A DNA stretch of 64,000 bases, from contig OW818641.1 in assembly GCA_942492925.1 (NCBI GenBank), positions 558,001 to 622,000 of the forward strand, read 5' to 3'. Origin of the DNA: QZKY01 sp942492925 (GTDB lineage Bacteria > Pseudomonadota > Gammaproteobacteria > Burkholderiales > Burkholderiaceae_D). The translations under genes were made by a program, and so were the position numbers. Under the pieces are notes generated by a model. The model worked only from the letters and a program-made list of their open reading frames with translations. It was not told the DNA's origin and ran no database searches. Of this stretch, positions 28,744-37,457 are shown one piece after another (positions within the stretch are counted from its first letter, which is position 1; each line of letters starts with the position of its first letter).

Positions 28744-29550
28744 TCAGCTATGCTCGGACCACGTGCTCACACGGTTGGGCCCGGTGTGCTTATCCTGAAG
28801 CAAGGCCTCTTCGACAGCCTGGATGATGGCGTCCGGCAGATCAAATTGCACGCCGCCATCCATATGCGCGGCGAGACCGATGGAAACGGTGGCCTTGATC
28901 GACGTGCCGCGATCCTGGGCATGTTCGATAAGTCCGATGCTTTCTTGCAGTCGTTCGATGATTTGTCTGGCGGCATCCAGGCTTGCGCCCGGCATAACGA
29001 GCACAAAATTCTCGCCGATGAAACGGGCAAGGACATCGTCGGGGCGAATCTTTTTTTGCATGGTGCGCACAATGGAAACCAACACGGCATCGCCAACCGA
29101 ATGGCCATAAAGCATATTGATGTTTTTGAGATGATCGACATCGATCATGGCAACGGAAAGCGGCCAGTGGTTGCGCGTTGCAAGTTCAAATTCGCGTTGC
29201 AAAATGGTTTCGAGGTAGCCGCGGTTGTAAGCGCCGGTCAGCGAATCGCGCAGGGCGCTGCGTTCAAGCTCCATGTCTCTGCTGAGCTGACGAAGCGTTT
29301 GCAGATCGCGCGCTTCTTTCATCAAGGCGTCCACTTCAATCGGATCCAGTAAGCGGATTTCAAATAATTCTTCCGTGCAGGAAGGCGCGCCGCGACGATA
29401 TCGAGGACAGATGAAAAGGGCGATTTCATCCATGTCCAGATAATTTGCCGCTGCTGATGCTGCCTGGCGTCTTAACAGCGGATCACCGGGATGGAGAAAA
29501 TATTCCGCGATAAAGTTCGAGACGGCGATGCAGGCAGTCATCTTTGACAT
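28744..29550 (-). CDS. GGDEF-like protein, likely 3' part of a split HDOD-GGDEF gene
   Basis: Protein of 268 residues read from ATG 29550. Residues 1-45 (MTACIAVSNFIAEYFL) look like the C-terminal helix of an HDOD domain. A GGDEF domain covers about 100-262, with RDSLTGAYNRGYLE and IDVDHLKNINMLYGH intact. The signature loop reads IGENF (178-182) in place of GGDEF, so diguanylate cyclase activity is doubtful. A good site (AGGAAAAAGGA) precedes the ATG, so separate translation is possible. It overlaps the HDOD gene by 68 bases; removing one A from an A5 run joins both frames. Confidence 0.78.
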   Translation of the reverse strand: MSKMTACIAVSNFIAEYFLHPGDPLLRRQAASAAANYLDMDEIALFICPRYRRGAPSCTEELFEIRLLDPIEVDALMKEARDLQTLRQLSRDMELERSALRDSLTGAYNRGYLETILQREFELATRNHWPLSVAMIDVDHLKNINMLYGHSVGDAVLVSIVRTMQKKIRPDDVLARFIGENFVLVMPGASLDAARQIIERLQESIGLIEHAQDRGTSIKATVSIGLAAHMDGGVQFDLPDAIIQAVEEALLQDKHTGPNRVSTWSEHS

Positions 29551-30199
29551 GGCTTCCTTTTTCCTGAACAAGACCATGATTGGCCAGGCAAGCCAGTGCG
29601 AGATAATCCGGCAGCTTCCAGTGCTTGAGCAGCCAGTAACCCACTTCATCGTGACCGGCACCGAAAGTTTTGCGCTCAGCCTGAAGCAACTCCTCGTGTG
29701 AGAGCGCTCGCGCGATCACCTTTTCATACTCTGTCGGCATCATTGCATCGAAGGCCAGAATGCCGACATCTTGCAGCAAACCGGCCAGAAAAAGATCATC
29801 GAGTTTTTTGAAGCCCGAGTTTTTCACCGAGCGCACGCGAAGCGAGTGCAGACAGGAGAGAGCGGCGCCAGAACAGATCCAGTTTGATATCTTCGCTGTC
29901 CGGGCGTTCTTCATTGAATGCACGAGCGAGAACGACAGCGCGACCATGATGGACGCATGCGTTCCCATCAGACTGATCGCCTGACGCACATTCGTCGGGT
30001 TGCGGCGCGTCATGTACAGCGGCGAACGGGCCATGCGCAAGAATTTGGCAGAGAGGGCAGGGTCCATCGACACATAGTCGCTAATCTCAGCCATGTTGGC
30101 GTTGGGCCGATTGGCCAGTTCGATGATGCGCATGGCAATGCCGGGTATCGTCGGCAGAGAACTGCAATGACGAAGGCGCGATGCTATGTTTTCAATCAT
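29483..30199 (-). CDS. HDOD-domain protein, likely 5' part of a split gene
   Basis: Protein of 238 residues from ATG 30199, which has a strong GAGGAGGG site. The HDOD domain (about 12-205) shows the usual LPTIPGIAMRIIELANRPNANMAEISDYVSMDPALSAKFLRMA-type opening (residue order as in the family) and a GLLQDVGILAF segment. After about residue 212 the frame yields a tail (HVKDDCLHRRLELYRG) unlike the family. In the +1 frame a plausible domain end and a GGDEF domain continue. HDOD proteins control motility or second-messenger signalling in related bacteria. Confidence 0.78.
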   Translation of the reverse strand: MIENIASRLRHCSSLPTIPGIAMRIIELANRPNANMAEISDYVSMDPALSAKFLRMARSPLYMTRRNPTNVRQAISLMGTHASIMVALSFSLVHSMKNARTAKISNWICSGAALSCLHSLRVRSVKNSGFKKLDDLFLAGLLQDVGILAFDAMMPTEYEKVIARALSHEELLQAERKTFGAGHDEVGYWLLKHWKLPDYLALACLANHGLVQEKGSHVKDDCLHRRLELYRGIFSPSR

Positions 30200-30407
30200 A
30201 TCGCACCCTCCTCTGTTATGGACGCGCTCAGGCTGTGTTGTGGAATCGGTTCCCACGGCGCGGAAAATGTCGAATGACTAACTTCACCGCAAAAAATCAC
30301 CGCCTGCGAATGATGGTATCGGAGAGGAGAAAAGAGATAAAACGATAGATGCGCAGGATTTGCTTCGCATCAACAATTTTGCATCTACGTAGCGCCGACA
30401 ACGCAGA

Positions 30408-30983
30408 TCACGTTAGCAGGAGAGCAATTTGGGCGTGGGCGTTTTCAGCCGGGTTGAGTTTGAAACCGGATTTGGCGAATCGATGCCAGCGACCGATGAT
30501 GTAACTCGTGATCAGGTTGGCGCGGGTGCTGACCGTGTTTTCGGGCAGGATGCCTTGCTCGGCGGCGTCACGCAGCGATTGGCGGAAAGTCAGTTCGATG
30601 CGTTCGGCAAACTGGTTCATTCGGGCTTGCAGGCGATCATCTTCATTGACCAGCGCATCGCCGATCAGCACGCGGGTCATGCCGGGGTTGCGTTCGGCGA
30701 AATTCAACAGCATCAGTGCGATGGCTTGCGTTTGCGCCTTGCCGTTTTCCTGCTCTTCCGTAATGCGGTTGATGAGGCCGAAAATCGTGGACTCGATAAA
30801 TTCCATCAAGCCTTCAAACATTTGCGCCTTGCTGGCGAAGTGGCGGTAGAGCGCGGCTTCGGAAACATCCAGCTTGGCAGCCAGCGCGGCGGTCGTGATC
30901 TTTTCCCCTTTGGGATGCTCCAGCATTGTCGCCAATGTCTGGAGAATTTGAAGTTTGCGTTCGCCCGGCTTGGTGGTGGCCAT
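30408..30983 (-). CDS. slmA: Nucleoid occlusion factor SlmA
   Basis: TetR-type protein of 191 residues that binds DNA and blocks FtsZ ring formation over the nucleoid. An N-terminal helix-turn-helix (ITTAALAAKLDVSEAALYRHF, about 29-49) and a regulatory domain with ESTIFGLINRI and MLLNFAERNPGMTRVL follow the SlmA pattern. It is read after the HAD phosphatase, 16 bases downstream, as in many Burkholderiales. Confidence 0.92.
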   Translation of the reverse strand: MATTKPGERKLQILQTLATMLEHPKGEKITTAALAAKLDVSEAALYRHFASKAQMFEGLMEFIESTIFGLINRITEEQENGKAQTQAIALMLLNFAERNPGMTRVLIGDALVNEDDRLQARMNQFAERIELTFRQSLRDAAEQGILPENTVSTRANLITSYIIGRWHRFAKSGFKLNPAENAHAQIALLLT

Positions 30984-30999
30984 GATGTTCTAGTGAAGG

Positions 31000-31728
31000 T
31001 CAGGATCGCAAACGGTGCAGATGCGCCGCTAGCTGTCTGACGGATTTTACTTTGACATCGACGTAAACGGGGCGTTTTCTGCGAAGAAGTTGCGCGAAGT
31101 TGACAGAGTGCAGGATGTCGAGTGGATTTCCGCGCAAATATTGCGTGACGAGTGCCGTGCGCATCCCCAGCGATTTGGCGACCTTGAGCGTCTTGACCGT
31201 GTCTTCGACCAGAATGGTTTGACGCGGATGAACCTTCTCTTTGGCCAGTAATTTGCGCAACAAGAGCTTCGACGGTTTGGGCCGCAAATGACGATGAACG
31301 TGCATGGATTCGATCGGAATGTGACGGGCAAAGTGACGATGCAGTCCCAGATGACGGACCACCTCGCGCGAATAACGGCGCGGGGCGTTGGTCAGGAGGA
31401 TTTTCTTGCCGGGCAAACGTTTCAGAAAATGCTGTACACCACGCTCGGCACGGATTAGCGCGGTCAGCTCATCGAACTGGTGAGCGGCATGCAAAAAATC
31501 CTCCATGCGAACGTCATGGTGACGGATCATGCCCAGCAAGGTGGCGCCGTAACGACGCCAGTAAGCGAGCCGGACGGCATTGACGGTGTCGGCGTCTGCC
31601 GGTTTCCCGTCTTCACCGAGTACGTTGGCCAGAAACGCATTCATGTTCGCCGTGATCGCGGGAAAAATCCCGTGCGAGGCGTTGTGCAGCGTATTGTCGA
31701 GGTCAAAGATCCAGAGCAGGGGTTTCAT
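31000..31728 (-). CDS. HAD-family pyrimidine 5'-nucleotidase
   Basis: Phosphatase of 242 residues. HAD motif I is FDLDNTLHNA near the start, motif II is LLTNAPRRY, and the motif III/IV region is ILVEDTVKTLKVAKSLGM. This matches the pyrimidine 5'-nucleotidase branch that removes phosphate from UMP or damaged nucleotides. I chose ATG 31728 because the family starts with the short strand before DLDNT. Its leader overlaps the terminator of the yidC operon. Confidence 0.88.
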   Translation of the reverse strand: MKPLLWIFDLDNTLHNASHGIFPAITANMNAFLANVLGEDGKPADADTVNAVRLAYWRRYGATLLGMIRHHDVRMEDFLHAAHQFDELTALIRAERGVQHFLKRLPGKKILLTNAPRRYSREVVRHLGLHRHFARHIPIESMHVHRHLRPKPSKLLLRKLLAKEKVHPRQTILVEDTVKTLKVAKSLGMRTALVTQYLRGNPLDILHSVNFAQLLRRKRPVYVDVKVKSVRQLAAHLHRLRS

Positions 31729-31732
31729 GCAT

Positions 31733-31763
31733 AAAAAAAGCCCATGCAATGCACGGGCTTTGA
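31733..31763 (-). terminator. Terminator of the rpmH-rnpA-yidD-yidC operon
   Basis: On the minus strand AAAGCCCGTGCA pairs with TTGCATGGGCTTT, with one wobble pair, and is followed by a run of T. It is placed 16 bases after the yidC stop and five bases before the HAD start codon. Confidence 0.85.
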
Positions 31764-31778
31764 AAGGGGTTCACATCA

Positions 31779-33437
31779 TTACGATGCTGCCTTGGCTTTC
31801 GCGGTTGCGATTTGCCGTTCCACCCACCACTGCTGTGCAATGGACAAAACGTTATTCACAATCCAGTACAGCACCAGGCCGGACGGGAAGAAGAAGAACA
31901 TGACTGAGAAGACGAGCGGCATGAACTTCATCACTTTCGCCTGCATTGGATCAGCCGGCGGCGGCGACATTTTTTGCTGGAAGTACATCGAGACGGCCAT
32001 GAGAACCGGCAGGATGTAATACGGATCGGCGACGGCCAAGTCCGTGATCCAGCCCAGCCACGGTTGATTGCGGATTTCCACGCTGGCCATCAAGACCCAG
32101 TACAGCGCCAGGAAGACCGGAATCTGAATAACCATCGGCAAGCAGCCGCCCAGCGGATTGATTTTCTCTGCCTTGTACAGATCCATCATGTACTTGGTCT
32201 TGAGCTGTTTGTCATCCTTGTAGCGCTCCTGGATTTCCTTCATCTTCGGCGTGAATTCCTTCATGCGCGCCATGCTGCGATAGCTCGCTGCGGCCAGCGG
32301 ATAGAAGATCACCTTGATGAGCACCGTCAGCAGGATAATGGTCCAGCCCCAGTTGCCGACGACTTTCTGGATGGTTTGCATCAGCCAGAAGATCGGCTTG
32401 GCGACGATGGTCACCCAGCCATAGTCCTTGACCAGATCCAGTCCTGGCGCGGTCTTGTCCAGAACCGCGGAATCCTGCGGGCCTGAATAGAGGCGGGCCT
32501 CCGTTGAAACCGTCGCGCCAGGGGCGACGGTGCCCAGCGGCAGGATATTGCCGATGGCGTACAGGTTGGTATCGATCTTGCGCGAGAAAATTTCACGTTC
32601 TGCTTTTTCCTGCGGGATGAAGGCCGAGACAAAATAATGCTGCACCATCGCAACCCAGCCATCGGTCGATTTTGTCGCGTGCGATTCCTTGCCACTTTCG
32701 ATTTTTTCGAAATCCAGTTTCTGGAACTTGTCGGCATCCGTATAAACCGCCGGGCCGGTGAACGTGCTCATCAGCTTGGATTCGCCTTCCGGCTTGTCGC
32801 CGTCACGCAGAATTTGCAGATACAGCGACGGCGAAATCGGCTCTTTGGTCAGGTTTTTCACGTCATGGCGCACGCCGATCACGTAATCGTTTTTCTTGAA
32901 CGTGAACGTCTTGGTCAGCACCACGCCGTTTTCTTCTGCTTCCAGCACGAGCTGAATCTGGTCGGCGTTCTCCGTTGTGCGCGGTCCCGGCTTGACGGCG
33001 TAAGACGTGCGGTGATTCGGGTAGGTGCCGCCGATCAAACCGGTTTGCGCCAGATAGGTACGCGGCGCAACCGTGTCGAACAGCACGGTATTCTTGGTCG
33101 GGTCCACCTTGTCCAGGTGCTTGAGCAATTCCAGACGTTTGATCACACCGCCTTCGGTATCGATGTCGATCAGGGCCACATCGGTCGAAATGCGGATCAG
33201 CTCATTTTTAACGGGCTTGGCCGTTTTTTTGGACGATCCGGCTGCGGCAGCCGCAGCTGATTCAGGCAAATCAGATTTTGCAGAAGCTTTTTTGACGGAA
33301 GCCTTCTTCTTGGTGCCGGAATCCGATGACCGGAAGAACATCGAAGTGCCGCCGTTATAGACGTTCCAGTTATCCCACAAGAGTACCAGCGAAATTGCTA
33401 GCACCAGCCACATCGTCGTACGGTTTCGGATAGTCAT
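31779..33437 (-). CDS. yidC: Membrane protein insertase YidC
   Basis: Inner-membrane insertase of 552 residues, with or without SecYEG. An N-terminal helix (about 8-22) is followed by a large periplasmic domain (about 60-340). Five C-terminal helices (about 355-535) hold the conserved core, including NWGWTIILLTVLIKVIFYPL, with the cytoplasmic loop YKDDKQLKTKYMMDLYKAEK. An Ala/Ser/Lys-rich linker covers about residues 40-75. mnmE, its usual downstream neighbour, is absent here and is found 28 kb away. Confidence 0.97.
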   Translation of the reverse strand: MTIRNRTTMWLVLAISLVLLWDNWNVYNGGTSMFFRSSDSGTKKKASVKKASAKSDLPESAAAAAAGSSKKTAKPVKNELIRISTDVALIDIDTEGGVIKRLELLKHLDKVDPTKNTVLFDTVAPRTYLAQTGLIGGTYPNHRTSYAVKPGPRTTENADQIQLVLEAEENGVVLTKTFTFKKNDYVIGVRHDVKNLTKEPISPSLYLQILRDGDKPEGESKLMSTFTGPAVYTDADKFQKLDFEKIESGKESHATKSTDGWVAMVQHYFVSAFIPQEKAEREIFSRKIDTNLYAIGNILPLGTVAPGATVSTEARLYSGPQDSAVLDKTAPGLDLVKDYGWVTIVAKPIFWLMQTIQKVVGNWGWTIILLTVLIKVIFYPLAAASYRSMARMKEFTPKMKEIQERYKDDKQLKTKYMMDLYKAEKINPLGGCLPMVIQIPVFLALYWVLMASVEIRNQPWLGWITDLAVADPYYILPVLMAVSMYFQQKMSPPPADPMQAKVMKFMPLVFSVMFFFFPSGLVLYWIVNNVLSIAQQWWVERQIATAKAKAAS

Positions 33438-33448
33438 GGTTTTTACAA

Positions 33449-33724
33449 TCAGGAATGTTTACAGCCGCAAGCGGTTGAAGAAAGGGTGGAATCGGATTTT
33501 GGCGGAACAGGGTCCACGCCGCCCGGATGGAAAGGGTGACACTTGCACAGGCGCTTGACGGCCAGCCAGCTTCCCCGTGCCGCCCCGTATTCGCGAATGG
33601 CTTCCATCGCGTAACGTGAGCACGTCGGATAAAAGCGGCATTTCGGGCCGAGCAAGGGACTGATGCAGAGTTGATAGCCGCGCACCAATAACAGTAACAG
33701 GGATTTCACAGGCGAAGCCATCAT
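33449..33724 (-). CDS. yidD: Membrane protein insertion efficiency factor YidD
   Basis: Protein of 91 residues with the family core ISPLLGPKCRFYPTCSRYAMEAI and CHPFHPGGVDPVP. It helps YidC-dependent insertion at the inner membrane. The start at 33724 overlaps the rnpA stop as ATGA, which suggests coupling. Confidence 0.93.
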   Translation of the reverse strand: MMASPVKSLLLLLVRGYQLCISPLLGPKCRFYPTCSRYAMEAIREYGAARGSWLAVKRLCKCHPFHPGGVDPVPPKSDSTLSSTACGCKHS

Positions 33725-34092
33725 GCGCACCGGGTCGGTTGTAGCGACGAAAACAATTCCAGCAACTCATTGCGCAAAACGGTTTTAAGCGTCGCGCAGG
33801 TGGCTGGCTGCGATTTCGTGTTGATCGGGTTCGTCAACCGCACGATGCAATCGCGTGCAGGCAAACTGGCATGACGGAAAACTTCCCGGGTCATACGCTT
33901 GATAGTGTTGCGGGTGACCGCGCGCGGCGCAAAACGTTTGGCCACGACGATACCGAGTCGGGCGTGCGCAGCTTGATCGGCTTTCGCGTACAAGACGAAA
34001 TGCGCGGTTCGACGGGCTGGGCGCAAACGAAAAACGGATGAAAAATCATCCGTTTTCACGATTCGCCGTTCGCGTTGGAAGGTGCTCGTCAC
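33721..34092 (-). CDS. rnpA: Ribonuclease P protein component
   Basis: Basic protein of 123 residues that supports RNase P RNA in tRNA 5' processing. The conserved LGIVVAKRFAPRAVTRNTIKRMTREVFR stretch (about 46-73) carries the RNR-type signature. It lies between rpmH and yidD in the standard order. Confidence 0.94.
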   Translation of the reverse strand: MTSTFQRERRIVKTDDFSSVFRLRPARRTAHFVLYAKADQAAHARLGIVVAKRFAPRAVTRNTIKRMTREVFRHASLPARDCIVRLTNPINTKSQPATCATLKTVLRNELLELFSSLQPTRCA

Positions 34093-34120
34093 AGGTTCAG
34101 CACAGCGGTGCTGTACCGGT

Positions 34121-34255
34121 TTAGACGGCCAGGCGCCGACGACCTTTGGCGCGGCGCGCGTTCAGCACATCGCGACCGCCGCGGGTAGCCATGCGGGCGC
34201 GGAAACCGTGGGTGCGTTTGCGGCGCACGACGGAAGGTTGATAAGTACGTTTCAT
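34121..34255 (-). CDS. rpmH: Ribosomal protein L34
   Basis: Highly basic protein of 44 residues, MKRTYQPSVVRRKRTHGF at the start and RRRLAV at the end, the complete L34. It is the first gene of the rpmH-rnpA-yidD-yidC operon and is divergent from dnaA. Confidence 0.97.
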   Translation of the reverse strand: MKRTYQPSVVRRKRTHGFRARMATRGGRDVLNARRAKGRRRLAV

Positions 34256-34581
34256 AATGACCTCGTCATTTCAGCAGGGGTAAATCGGGTTGTCGTTTCA
34301 TTGGGGCGGCCGAACCACGGTGGGTGCGGATGCAGCCATTTTAAAAAGCCAAATAAGCTGCGTAAATAAACCATCCCCAATTCATCGGGCAGGGAACCCT
34401 GAATTAGACAGCATTTTGCCCTCTCCTGTCAACCGAGCGCTTGCGTGCAGCGCGGGCATCCCGGCGGGTTTCATTATTGACAATTTCACAAAAAATTCCT
34501 GGCGGCCTGTGGATAACCCCGCCGGGGGATGTAAAATACGTGCTTCCGTATTCCCTCCCTGAACCGCGTTTTTGAGTATTC
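34256..34581. other. rpmH-dnaA intergenic region with a DnaA box (candidate oriC)
   Basis: About 325 bases between divergent rpmH and dnaA, AT-rich in 34330-34500. One perfect DnaA box, TGTGGATAA (34508-34516, complement of TTATCCACA), stands about 65 bases before dnaA. I found no second perfect box, only a weak match near 34362 (CGTAAATAA). The place is the classic one for oriC and for dnaA autoregulation, but a full array of boxes was not seen. Confidence 0.5.
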
Positions 34582-35976
34582 ATGTCCATGAAAGATTTTT
34601 GGCAAAGCTGTTCCGAGCAACTCGAAAAAGAGTTGTCGCCCCAGCAATTCGGCACTTGGATCAAGCCTTTGACTCCCTTGGACTATGACGGCCAAACCCT
34701 GCAAATCGCGGCCCCCAACCGCATCAAGCTCGATTGGGTCAAAAGTCAGTTTTACGGACGGATTTCCATGCTGGCCAGCCAGTTCTGGGGCGAGCCGGTC
34801 AATGTCCTGTTCGTGCTCGATCCCAAGCTGAACGGCAAAAAACCGCCTTTCCCTGTGACAGACGCCGCGTCCAGCCCGACGGATACGATCTCCGCGCCGG
34901 AGCCGCTGGTCGAACCGGTGGCTGCGCCCAAAAATTCGCGCAGCCAAAGCGGGATCAATGAAGAACTGACCTTCGATCGACTGGTGACCGGCAAAGCCAA
35001 TCAATTGGCGCGTGCGGCCGCGATTCAGGTGGCGAACAACCCCGGCGTTTCCTACAACCCGCTCTTTATTTACGGCGGCGTGGGCTTGGGCAAGACCCAC
35101 TTGATTCACGCCATCGGCAATCAAATTCTGGCCGAACAGCCCGATGCCCGCATCCGTTACATTCGCGCCGATCACTATGTGAACGATGTGGTCAATGCCT
35201 ACCAGCGCAAGGGTTTCGACGATTTCAAGCGCTACTACCATTCGCTGGACATGCTGCTGATCGACGATATCCAGTTCATCGGCGGCAACAAGGCGCGCAC
35301 GCAGGAAGAATTCTTTTACGCCTTTGAAACCCTGATCGGTGCAAAGAAACAAATCATCATCACGAGCGATACCTATCCGAAAGAAATCACCGGCATCGAC
35401 ACGCGCCTGACTTCCCGGTTCGATTCGGGTTTAACGGTGGCCATCGAACCGCCGGAACTGGAGATGCGCGTGGCGATCTTGCAAAATAAAGCTGGCATGC
35501 AAGGCGAAACACTCTCAGACGATGTGGCGTTTTTTGTGGCGAAACACCTGCGCTCCAACGTGCGCGAGCTGGAAGGTGCGCTGCGCAAGGTCATGGTGTT
35601 TTCCAATTTTCACGGCTTCAAGGGCAAGAGCATCACCATCGACGTGGCGAAGAACGCGCTCAAGGATTTGCTCTCGGTGCAAAACCGGCAGATTTCGGTT
35701 GAAAACATTCAGAAAACGGTCGCCGAGTTTTACAACATCAAGGTGGCCGACATGTATTCCAAGCGGCGCCCCGCGAATATTGCCCGACCCAGGCAAATTG
35801 CCATGTATTTGGCCAAGGAGTTGACGCAAAAAAGCTTGCCGGAAATCGGCGACTTGTTTGGCGGGCGGGATCACACCACGGTACTGCATGCGGTGCGAAA
35901 AATTTCAGGAGAGCGGGGAAGCGACCCCGAATGCAACCACCAGTTGCATGTGCTGGAGCAAACCCTGAAAGGGTGA
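34582..35976 (+). CDS. dnaA: Chromosomal replication initiator DnaA
   Basis: AAA+ ATPase of 464 residues that opens the replication origin. Domain I (1-85) and a variable linker (86-125) precede the ATPase core with Walker A GGVGLGKT (165-172), Walker B LLIDDIQF (Asp228-Asp229) and the FDSGL-type sensor region. Domain IV at the end has GRDHTTVLHAVRKI, which binds DnaA boxes. A second in-frame ATG lies at 34588. Confidence 0.98.
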   Translation: MSMKDFWQSCSEQLEKELSPQQFGTWIKPLTPLDYDGQTLQIAAPNRIKLDWVKSQFYGRISMLASQFWGEPVNVLFVLDPKLNGKKPPFPVTDAASSPTDTISAPEPLVEPVAAPKNSRSQSGINEELTFDRLVTGKANQLARAAAIQVANNPGVSYNPLFIYGGVGLGKTHLIHAIGNQILAEQPDARIRYIRADHYVNDVVNAYQRKGFDDFKRYYHSLDMLLIDDIQFIGGNKARTQEEFFYAFETLIGAKKQIIITSDTYPKEITGIDTRLTSRFDSGLTVAIEPPELEMRVAILQNKAGMQGETLSDDVAFFVAKHLRSNVRELEGALRKVMVFSNFHGFKGKSITIDVAKNALKDLLSVQNRQISVENIQKTVAEFYNIKVADMYSKRRPANIARPRQIAMYLAKELTQKSLPEIGDLFGGRDHTTVLHAVRKISGERGSDPECNHQLHVLEQTLKG

Positions 35977-36119
35977 CAGCAGGGGGTGGCAAGCCAGATA
36001 CACCAGCGCGCCATACCCTAGGGAATACAGCGTTTTTCTGTCAGAATAAGCAATTAAGCCAAGGTGCTTGGTTGATAAAGAAGCAATGATTAATTGAAGG
36101 AAATGAGAGGGCAAAAACT

Positions 36120-37226
36120 ATGCAATTGGTAAAGACCAGCAGAGATACCATCCTGCGGCCCCTGCAAATTGTGAGTGGTATTGTCGAGCGTCGGCACACA
36201 CTGCCGATTCTGGCCAATATCCTCATACGCAAGCAAGGCGACGATGTATCGTTCCTGTCCACGGACACGGAAATTCAGATCACCACGCATGCTGCCGTCG
36301 GTTCCGGTGACGAAGCCGCGGCGACCACGGTTGCCGCGCGCAAGTTGCTCGACATTTTGCGCGCCTTGCCCGAGTCGGCTGATGTGACGCTGACCTTGGC
36401 CAACAAGCGCCTGACGGTGCAAGCGGGTAAATCGCGTTTCAACCTGCAAACGCTGGCCGCGGAAGATTTTCCGACGGTGGCGCAAGCGGATAAATTCAAT
36501 GCCAAAGTCGTGTTGCCGCAAAAAGTATTGCGCAATCTGCTCAGCATGGTGCACTTCGCGATGGCGCAGCAAGATATTCGCTACTACCTCAATGGCCTGT
36601 TGCTCGTTGTCGATAACAAGAGCGTGATTGCGGTGGCAACCGACGGTCATCGCCTCGCCTTCTGCGAGATTGCGACCGATCAGGAATGTCCGAAGCAGGA
36701 AGTCATCATTCCGCGCAAGACCATTCTGGAATTGCAGCGCCTGCTCGAAGACAAGGACGATCCTGTGCAAATCGAAATCACCGCCAATCAAGTCAAGATC
36801 GGCTTCGATGAAACCGAACTCGTGTCCAAACTGGTGGAAGGCAAGTTCCCGGATTACAACCGTGTGCTGCCGAAAGGCTACAAGAACAGCTTCACCGTCA
36901 GCCGTGATGCCTTGCAGCGCTCCTTGCAGCGTGCCGCGATCATGACCAGCGACAAGTTCAAGGGCGTGCGTTGTGTTGTCGCGCCGGGCAGCATGAAGAT
37001 CAGTTCCACCAATGCGGAACAGGAAGAGGCGGTCGAAGAACTCGAAATCAATTATGACGGCGACACCGTCGATATCGGCTTCAACGTTACGTATTTGCTC
37101 GACGTGCTCGCCAACATCAAGAGCGATCAAATCACCTTGGCCTTGGGCGACGCCAATTCGTCGGCACTGATTTCGGTGCCGGATAACGAGGGCTTTAAGT
37201 ACGTCGTGATGCCGATGCGCATCTAG
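36120..37226 (+). CDS. dnaN: DNA polymerase III beta clamp
   Basis: Sliding clamp subunit of 368 residues with three repeated clamp folds. Typical segments are LPILANILI near residue 25, GLLLVVDNKSVIAVATDGHRLA in the middle, and EGFKYVVMPMRI at the C-terminus, which forms part of the binding pocket. It follows dnaA by 143 bases. Confidence 0.98.
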   Translation: MQLVKTSRDTILRPLQIVSGIVERRHTLPILANILIRKQGDDVSFLSTDTEIQITTHAAVGSGDEAAATTVAARKLLDILRALPESADVTLTLANKRLTVQAGKSRFNLQTLAAEDFPTVAQADKFNAKVVLPQKVLRNLLSMVHFAMAQQDIRYYLNGLLLVVDNKSVIAVATDGHRLAFCEIATDQECPKQEVIIPRKTILELQRLLEDKDDPVQIEITANQVKIGFDETELVSKLVEGKFPDYNRVLPKGYKNSFTVSRDALQRSLQRAAIMTSDKFKGVRCVVAPGSMKISSTNAEQEEAVEELEINYDGDTVDIGFNVTYLLDVLANIKSDQITLALGDANSSALISVPDNEGFKYVVMPMRI

Positions 37227-37457
37227 TTTTAGCCCACGCTGCCGTCGCTAACGGCGTTGCGTGGCCTTGCGGTACGTCACGTACTGTCTTCGGCCACGCG
37301 CCTTGTTATCGACGCCAACGTGAACTAAAACGCGGCGCAGAAATTCGGGGCAGAATCTTTACGAGAAGCGTCAATGACGCTGGCCCCGGAATTTCGGTAG
37401 CGAAAGCGGTTTTAGCAAGCACACACATTCGTTCAGCAGTAACTTGAGAAAGCAGTC

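Noticed and set aside
36000..36119. Origin of replication between dnaA and dnaN
   Set aside because: No DnaA box was found in this gap.
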